Assembly: GCF_013055795.1 (NCBI RefSeq)
Contig: NZ_JABETO010000016.1
Span: 22,871 to 86,870, forward strand
Origin: Streptomyces sp. I05A-00742
GTDB lineage: Bacteria > Actinomycetota > Actinomycetes > Streptomycetales > Streptomycetaceae
DNA: 64,000 bases
Reading direction: 5' to 3'
The notes under the pieces were generated by a model. It worked only from the letters and a program-made list of their open reading frames with translations. It was not told the origin of the DNA and did no database searches. Below, piece after piece: positions 58,958-64,000 of the stretch (position 1 is its first letter; each line of letters starts with the position of its first letter). A program made the position numbers and the translations under genes.

Positions 58958-59290
58958 TCAGTCCTGCGGGACGCTCCGCGCGTCCGCCTCGGCCGCCCTG
59001 GCCTCGGCCACGACGTCCTGTTCCGGGACGGTCTGCCCGGAGCGGATGAGCTCGATCCGGCCCATCACCTTGGAGCGCAGGTCGGCGGGGACGTCATCGT
59101 GTCCGCAGCACCGTTTCACCAGCTTCTTGACCGCCTGCTCCAGCCCGTACTTCTCCAGGCAGGGGGAGCACTCGTCGATGTGCACCTCGAACTTGGCGCA
59201 GTCGCCGTCCGGCATCTCGCGGTCGAGGTACTCGTAGAGGTGGTCGAGGACTTCGGAGCAGTCCGTCTCGTGCGGGTCTCCGCAGCTCAT
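58958..59290 (-). CDS. rsrA: zinc-binding anti-sigma factor RsrA
   Basis: 110 residues. The ZAS motif FEVHIDECSPCLEKYG (H-x3-C-x2-C) binds zinc, and an upstream cysteine (CSEVLDHLYEYL) joins the redox switch. Disulfide stress oxidises it and frees SigR. The start overlaps the sigR stop as ATGA. The extra CC near KLVKRCCGHD is normal for the family. Confidence 0.95.
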   Translation of the reverse strand: MSCGDPHETDCSEVLDHLYEYLDREMPDGDCAKFEVHIDECSPCLEKYGLEQAVKKLVKRCCGHDDVPADLRSKVMGRIELIRSGQTVPEQDVVAEARAAEADARSVPQD

Positions 59291-60141
59291 GAGTCCGAGC
59301 CCTTCCCATTGTGCGACGCGTCGGAACCGTGCGGCGCGGCGGCCCCGGCCGGGACCAGGCCACGCTCGCGGGCGTAGTCCTCCAGCAGACCGCGCAGCTG
59401 CCGTCGGCCCCGGTGGAGGCGGGACATCACCGTGCCGATGGGGGTACCCATGATGTCCGCGATCTCCTTGTAGGCAAACCCCTCGACGTCCGCGAGGTAG
59501 ACCGCTATGCGGAATTCCTCGGGGATGGCCTGGAGGGCCTCCTTGACGTCGGAGTCCGGCAGGTGGTCGAGCGCCTGCGACTCGGCGGACCGCAGCCCCT
59601 GGGACATGTGCGACTCGGCACGCGCCAGCTGCCAGTCCTCGATCTCCTCGGACGCGCTGCGCAGCGGCTCGCGCTGCTTCTTGCGGTACGAGTTGATGAA
59701 GGTGTTGGTCAGGATGCGGTAGAGCCACGCCTTGAGGTTCGTACCGTCACGGAACTGGTGGAAGGACGCGTACGCCTTGGCGTACGTCTCCTGGACCAGG
59801 TCCTCCGCGTCCGCCGGATTGCGGGTCATCCGCAGGGCGGCCGAGTACATCTGGTCGAGGAAGGTCAGCGCGTCGCGCTCGAAGCGGGCGTTGCGCTCCG
59901 CCGCGCTCTCCGCGCGCTCGGCAGGGGTGTGCTCCTCGCCGTGCGTCCCCGCGTCGGTACCCACGACCGGACCCACCTCCTCCGGAAACTTGGCCGGGCC
60001 CTGGGCGGACCCGCTCGTTTCGGAGAATAGACGACGATCCGCCGAACCCGCCGCTCCGGCCACCGAGGGCAGAGCACCGCCCATGACCGGCCGGCCCCGG
60101 TCTGCCGTGCTCGGGCGGGACAGGCATGCGATCGAACCCAT
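59287..60141 (-). CDS. sigR: ECF sigma factor SigR (long and short isoforms)
   Basis: 284 residues from the ATG at 60141, which has GGGAG upstream. The short isoform starts at GTG 59976 after GGAGGAG and has 229 residues; the difference is 55 residues, the size reported for the unstable sigma-R-prime extension. Region 2 is NPADAEDLVQETYAKAYASF and region 4 VEGFAYKEIADIMGTPIGTVMSRLHRGRRQL (in parts). It directs the thiol-oxidative-stress regulon. A sigma-R promoter lies upstream. Confidence 0.94.
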   Translation of the reverse strand: MGSIACLSRPSTADRGRPVMGGALPSVAGAAGSADRRLFSETSGSAQGPAKFPEEVGPVVGTDAGTHGEEHTPAERAESAAERNARFERDALTFLDQMYSAALRMTRNPADAEDLVQETYAKAYASFHQFRDGTNLKAWLYRILTNTFINSYRKKQREPLRSASEEIEDWQLARAESHMSQGLRSAESQALDHLPDSDVKEALQAIPEEFRIAVYLADVEGFAYKEIADIMGTPIGTVMSRLHRGRRQLRGLLEDYARERGLVPAGAAAPHGSDASHNGKGSDS

Positions 60142-60195
60142 GGGGCGGTTCTCCCAATCCTTTGTCATGTGCCGGTGCGTGTCTACGTGGGGCTC

Positions 60196-60222
60196 AACAC
60201 CGGCACCGCCCGTCCCATTCCC
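60196..60222 (-). promoter_or_regulatory. sigma-R autoregulatory promoter
   Basis: GGGAAT (60222-60217), exactly 18 bases, then GTT (60198-60196) matches the sigma-R consensus GGGAAT-N18-GTT. It would make a transcript starting before the long-isoform ATG, giving positive feedback. Confidence 0.85.
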
Positions 60223-60261
60223 GGTGCGGACACGGCTTCTCGGGACCGCCCGGACCCGTCG

Positions 60262-60891
60262 TCAGCCGGTCCGTTCCGCCAGCCAGCCGGCGACGGCGTC
60301 CGTGATCACCATCAGTGCGTCCTCCTGGGTGATTCCCGCGGACTTCGGGACCGCGAAGCCGTGGTCGCCGCCGGGCACGGCGACCGGCGCGGTGCCCGGC
60401 GGGAACTCCTCGGGGCGGCCGAAGGGGTCGCGGGCGCCCTGGACGACCAGGACCGGCACCCCGGCGCCGAGCAGTTCGTCGGCGCGGGACTTCTCGGGGC
60501 GGCCCGGCGGGTGGAGGGGGAAGCTCAGGGCGAGCACCGCCACCGCGCCCAGCTCCGCCGCCGTCCGGCAGGCGACCCGCGCGCCCGCGCTGCGGCCCCC
60601 CGCGACGACGGGCAGCCCGGGGGCGGCGAGCGCGGGCCACAGGGCGCGCCAGGCGGTGTCCAGGGTCTTCGGCGCGGGGGCCACCTTCTTGCCCGCCACC
60701 CGCCAGGGCTGCTCCACGAGCGCGACCGTCACCCCGCGCCCGGGCAGGGCGGCGGCCAGCGCCCGCAGGTCGCGGGCCTCGATGCCGCCGCCCGCGCCGT
60801 GCCCGAGGGCGAGCACCAGGCGGGGCTCCGCCGCGCGGTGCCAGTGGATGCGGGCCGTTCCCGCGGGGGTCTCTGCGTTCTCCGTCTGCAC
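60262..60891 (-). CDS. alpha/beta-hydrolase, KANL3/Tex30-like
   Basis: 209 residues. LVLALGHGAGGGIEARDL is the oxyanion strand, VVAGGRSAGARVACRTA the nucleophile elbow (G-R-S-A-G), VVQGARDPFGRPEEF supplies the Asp and GGDHGFAVPKSAG the His. The group has unknown substrates. It ends before sigR's promoter and reads away from the SRAP gene. Confidence 0.85.
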   Translation of the reverse strand: MQTENAETPAGTARIHWHRAAEPRLVLALGHGAGGGIEARDLRALAAALPGRGVTVALVEQPWRVAGKKVAPAPKTLDTAWRALWPALAAPGLPVVAGGRSAGARVACRTAAELGAVAVLALSFPLHPPGRPEKSRADELLGAGVPVLVVQGARDPFGRPEEFPPGTAPVAVPGGDHGFAVPKSAGITQEDALMVITDAVAGWLAERTG

Positions 60892-60970
60892 ACGGCCATC
60901 CTGCCGTCCGGCGGCCGGTTCGAGGGCACGCCTCCCCCGCCGCGCCGGCCGACGTCGCGCCGGCCCGGTG

Positions 60971-61789
60971 TCAGAACAGCGTCGACTCCTCCGGCGCCGC
61001 CAGCTCCGTCAGCAGCTCCGGCCCGTTGTTGCGGACGTCGCTGACGGCCGTCGCCACCGGGTACGCGCGCACCAGGCCCGCCGGCGGCGGGGTGAGGAGC
61101 GGGCGCAGCTCCTCCGGATCCGTGCGCGTGGGGTCGAGCCAGGCGGCCCAGCGGTCGGGCGGGAGGACCAGCGGCATCCGGGGGTGGATGTCGGCCAGGG
61201 ACCGCGGGCCGTCCTCGGCACCGCCGTCGGCGAAGGGCTGCTCGTCCGCCTCGGTGGTTATCACCGAGCAGGTCGCCCACCAGGCCCCCGGGTGGTCGTC
61301 CGGCAGCGTCCGGTCACGCCAGAACTCGTAGACGCCGGCCATGGCCATCACCGAGCCGTCGGCGGGCGTCACGAAGTACGGCTGCTTGCGGGGGCGCTTC
61401 CGGCGTCCCTTGACCTCCAGCTCGCGCTCCTCCGTGCCGGTGACCCACTCGTAGTAGCCGTCCGCCGGGAGCAGGCAGCGCCGCGTCGCGAAGGCCCGTC
61501 GGTAGGAGGGCTTCTCGTGCACCGTCTCCGCCCGGGCGTTGATCATCCGCGCGGCGCCCTCGGGCGACTTCGCCCAGGAGGGGACAAGCCCCCAGCGCAG
61601 GGCGCGCAGCTGCCGGACGGGGCGCCGGTCCTCGGCGCCCTTGACCGGGCGCTCCAGGACGGCGTACACCTCCTTGGTCGGCGCCACGTTCCAGTCCGGG
61701 GCCAGGGTCTCCTCCGGCTCCCACACCTCCACCTCGAAGAGCCCGGCCAGATCCTCCGGCCTCCGGCTCGCCGCGTACCGCCCGCACAT
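60971..61789 (-). CDS. SRAP/HMCES-type abasic-site protein (YedK-like)
   Basis: 272 residues. The initiator MCGRYAASRRP provides Cys2, which crosslinks to abasic DNA; INARAETV and LPADGYYEW give the conserved Asn, Arg and Glu, and HPRMPLVLPPDRW the His. It shields abasic sites in single-stranded DNA during SOS. The start at 61789 is fixed by the need for Cys2. Confidence 0.92.
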   Translation of the reverse strand: MCGRYAASRRPEDLAGLFEVEVWEPEETLAPDWNVAPTKEVYAVLERPVKGAEDRRPVRQLRALRWGLVPSWAKSPEGAARMINARAETVHEKPSYRRAFATRRCLLPADGYYEWVTGTEERELEVKGRRKRPRKQPYFVTPADGSVMAMAGVYEFWRDRTLPDDHPGAWWATCSVITTEADEQPFADGGAEDGPRSLADIHPRMPLVLPPDRWAAWLDPTRTDPEELRPLLTPPPAGLVRAYPVATAVSDVRNNGPELLTELAAPEESTLF

Positions 61790-61954
61790 GTCCGACCGCC
61801 CCTCGGTTCCCCTCGCACGTCTGCTGCCGACCATGCTGCCTCAAGGGTCCGACAATCGGGCCCCGGATCCGCTCCCGTGCCGCGGTTCCGGAACCACGAC
61901 GCGGCGCCGGCCGTCCCTCAGCACGGACCACGAACGCGCAAGGAGCGGCCCGAG

Positions 61955-62668
61955 ATGGACAGCACGACCGCCACCGACCTCTGGGACCGGCTGGCCGGCA
62001 CCCAGCCCGGGCCCTCGGTGTGGACCGTCGTCGGCACCGGGCTCGTCGCCCTGGCGGCGGTCTCCGCGCCCCGGGTCTGGCGGGTGACGCGGAACGCCGT
62101 CACCATCGCCCACGAGGGCGGCCACGGACTGGTCGCGCTGCTCAGCGGCCGGACCCTGGACGGCATCCGGCTCCACTCGGACACCTCGGGGCTGACCGTC
62201 TCGCGCGGCAAGCCCACCGGGTTCGGCATGATCCTGACCGCGGTGGCCGGCTACCCCGCTCCCTCGCTGCTCGGCCTCGCCGGCGCCTGGGCGCTGTCCA
62301 CCGGGCACGTCACCGCGCTGCTGTGGGTCGCGGCGGCGCTGCTGGCCGCCATGCTGGTGATGATCCGCAACGCGTACGGCGCCCTGACGGTGGTGCTCGC
62401 CGGAGCGGCCTTCGTCCTGGTCTCCTGGCTGGCGGGGCCCGAGGTGCGGGCGGCGTTCGCCTACGGGGTGGTGTGGTTCCTGCTGCTGGGGGGCGTGCGG
62501 CCGGGCTTCGAGCTCCAGCGCAAGCGCCGGCACGGCCGGGCGGCGGACTCCGACGCGGACCAGCTCGGCCGGCTGACGGGTGTGACGCCGGTGCTGTGGC
62601 TGCTCTTCTTCCACGTGGTGTCCCTGGCCGCGCTGCTGGGCGGCGGCCGCTGGCTGCTCCGGGCGTGA
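61955..62668 (+). CDS. M50-like membrane metallopeptidase
   Basis: 237 residues, about six membrane segments. TIAHEGGHGLVALLSGR holds the zinc motif HExxH within a membrane region, as in the M50B family. A later N-x-x-G/N-D motif is not clear (NAYGALTVVLAGAAF). AAGGAGC precedes the ATG. Function unknown; it may cleave a membrane protein or be a transporter-like relative. Confidence 0.82.
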   Translation: MDSTTATDLWDRLAGTQPGPSVWTVVGTGLVALAAVSAPRVWRVTRNAVTIAHEGGHGLVALLSGRTLDGIRLHSDTSGLTVSRGKPTGFGMILTAVAGYPAPSLLGLAGAWALSTGHVTALLWVAAALLAAMLVMIRNAYGALTVVLAGAAFVLVSWLAGPEVRAAFAYGVVWFLLLGGVRPGFELQRKRRHGRAADSDADQLGRLTGVTPVLWLLFFHVVSLAALLGGGRWLLRA

Positions 62669-62726
62669 GCCGGAGGGCGCCCGGGCACGGGCGCCGCGGG
62701 CCCGTTCGCCGCCCCCGGTGAGGCCG

Positions 62727-62732
62727 TAAGGT
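62727..62732 (+). promoter_or_regulatory. -10 element for leaderless aroA transcript
   Basis: TAAGGT is followed by six bases and the ATG at 62739. Transcription would start at or one base before the start codon. The purines between could also act as a weak ribosome site. Confidence 0.5.
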
Positions 62733-62738
62733 AAGGGC

Positions 62739-64000
62739 ATGACCCCGAGCCCCGCGCCCTCCGACCTCTGGCCCGCTCCCACCGCGACCGGGGCCGTCGA
62801 CGCGACCGTCACCGTGCCCGGCTCCAAGTCGGTCACCAACCGCGGCCTCGTCCTCGCCGCCCTCGCCGCCGAGCCGGGCTGGCTGCGCCGCCCGCTGCGC
62901 TCCCGCGACACCCTGCTGATGGCGGAGGCGCTGCGCGCCATGGGCGTGGGCATCGAGGAGACCGTCTCCTCCAGCTCCGAGGGCGACCGGGACGGCTCCG
63001 GGGAGGCGTGGCGGGTGATCCCCGCCCAGCTGCACGGCCCGGCCACGGTGGACGTCGGCAACGCGGGCACGGTCATGCGCTTCCTGCCGCCCGTGGCGGC
63101 GCTCTCCGACGGCCCGGTGCGCTTCGACGGCGATCCGCGCAGCTACGAGCGCCCGCTGCACGGTGTCATCGACGCGCTGCGCGCCCTGGGCGCCCGCATC
63201 GACGACAACGACCGCGGCGCGCTGCCGCTCACCGTGCACGGCGCGGGGGCGCTGGAGGGCGGTCCCGTGGAGATCGACGCCTCGTCGTCCTCCCAGTTCG
63301 TGAGCGCGCTGCTGCTCTCCGGCTCGCGGTTCAACCAGGGCGTCGAGGTGCGGCACATCGGCTCTGCACTGCCCTCGCTGCCGCACATCCGGATGACGGT
63401 CGAGATGCTGCGCGCCGCCGGCGCCCAGGTGGACACCCCCGAGTCGGGCGGCGAGCCGGACGTGTGGCGGGTCTCCCCCAGCGCGCTGCTGGGCCGCGAC
63501 CTGGTCGTGGAGCCGGACCTGTCCAACGCGGCGCCGTTCCTGGCGGCGGCCCTGGTGACCGGCGGCCGGGTCACCATCCCGGACTGGCCCGAGCGCACCA
63601 CGCAGCCCGGTGACGCGCTGCGCGACATCTTCACCGCCATGGGCGGCAGCTGCGAACTGACGGACGCGGGCCTGACCTTCACCGGCACCGGCCGGATCAC
63701 CGGCATCGACGCGGACCTGCACGAGGTCGGCGAACTGACCCCGGTGATCGCCGCGGTCGCCGCGCTCGCCGACTCGGAGTCCGAGCTGCGCGGGATCGCC
63801 CATCTGCGGCTGCACGAGACGGACCGGCTCGCCGCGCTGGCCAAGGAGATCAACGAGCTCGGCGGCGACGTCACCGAGACCGCCGACGGCCTGCGCATCC
63901 GCCCGCGTCCGCTGCACGGGGGCGTCTTCCACACCTACGAGGACCACCGGCTGGCCACCGCCGCGGCGGTGCTCGGCCTCACCGTTCCGGGCGTCCGGGT
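62739..64000 (+). CDS. aroA: 3-phosphoshikimate 1-carboxyvinyltransferase, 3' truncated by window
   Basis: The first 420 codons of EPSP synthase. VTVPGSKSVTNRGLVLAALA binds substrate, GNAGTVMRFLPPVAAL is the PEP region, SSSSQFVSALLLSG the central motif, and LRLHETDRLAALAKEIN with the final TYEDHRLATAAAV. It joins phosphoenolpyruvate to shikimate-3-phosphate in aromatic amino-acid synthesis. The window ends perhaps 20-30 codons before the usual stop. Confidence 0.96.
   Translation, partial: MTPSPAPSDLWPAPTATGAVDATVTVPGSKSVTNRGLVLAALAAEPGWLRRPLRSRDTLLMAEALRAMGVGIEETVSSSSEGDRDGSGEAWRVIPAQLHGPATVDVGNAGTVMRFLPPVAALSDGPVRFDGDPRSYERPLHGVIDALRALGARIDDNDRGALPLTVHGAGALEGGPVEIDASSSSQFVSALLLSGSRFNQGVEVRHIGSALPSLPHIRMTVEMLRAAGAQVDTPESGGEPDVWRVSPSALLGRDLVVEPDLSNAAPFLAAALVTGGRVTIPDWPERTTQPGDALRDIFTAMGGSCELTDAGLTFTGTGRITGIDADLHEVGELTPVIAAVAALADSESELRGIAHLRLHETDRLAALAKEINELGGDVTETADGLRIRPRPLHGGVFHTYEDHRLATAAAVLGLTVPGVR

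Overview
The window is chromosomal DNA of a Streptomyces (or very close relative). The signs are very high GC, GTG/TTG starts, tight GC-rich operons, and landmark Streptomyces genes in their usual order: aroA - sigR/rsrA - nrdAB - dasR/dasABCD/nagB - pdtaS-like kinase - wblE - sigH with its anti-sigma factor. From memory this matches the S. coelicolor SCO5212-SCO5244 region read right to left. The left third (1-24 kb) is more accessory and carries the unusual material.

Layout. 0-5 kb: a lipoprotein, then an array of three Y-RNA-like noncoding RNA units directly upstream of a Ro60/TROVE protein gene, then an EamA exporter divergent from a MarR regulator. 5-12.4 kb: a DUF5133 gene, a secreted HAD phosphatase, an ArsR regulator overlapping an MgtA-type P-ATPase, a 1.5-kb cluster of two repeat families between convergent genes, and a TPM-domain protein. 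12.5-24 kb: LCP cell-wall ligase, TatA, PHO-box alkaline phosphatase, KASIII-like enzyme, AraC regulator, glutaminase, amidase, PLP enzyme, Na+/H+ antiporter and small proteins. 24-31.5 kb: anti-sigma factor/sigma-H, diacylglycerol kinase-like protein, WblE, PdtaS-like kinase, a TetR/SDR pair. 31.5-38.3 kb: the complete N-acetylglucosamine/chitobiose module nagB-dasD-dasC-dasB-dasA with dasR divergent, and recognisable dre operators. 38.4-44 kb: a radical-SAM-like protein without its iron-sulfur cysteines, a HAD phosphatase, DUF3311-MctP, and a small EF-G-domain-IV-like protein. 44-48 kb: class Ia ribonucleotide reductase under two NrdR-like boxes and a cobalamin riboswitch. 48-54 kb: a compact four-gene operon (51-residue repeat peptide, PaaK-like adenylating enzyme, GRDP-like protein, MFS transporter) that looks like an undescribed RiPP-type cluster, then a SulP transporter with a decayed carbonic anhydrase remnant. 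54-64 kb: deformylase, TPR protein, a tandem pair of membrane HD/HD-GYP proteins, the RsrA/SigR thiol-stress switch with its own sigma-R promoter, a hydrolase, an SRAP/HMCES protein, an M50-like protein and the 5' part of aroA.

The strongest candidates for new biology are (1) the Y-RNA array, whose units share a nested stem with a bulged C and compensatory changes, two of them presenting a circularly permuted tRNA-like module, next to the Ro gene; and (2) the peptide/ligase/GRDP-like/MFS operon at 48.5-51.9 kb. Function assignments rest on motif recognition and remembered synteny; no searches were run.
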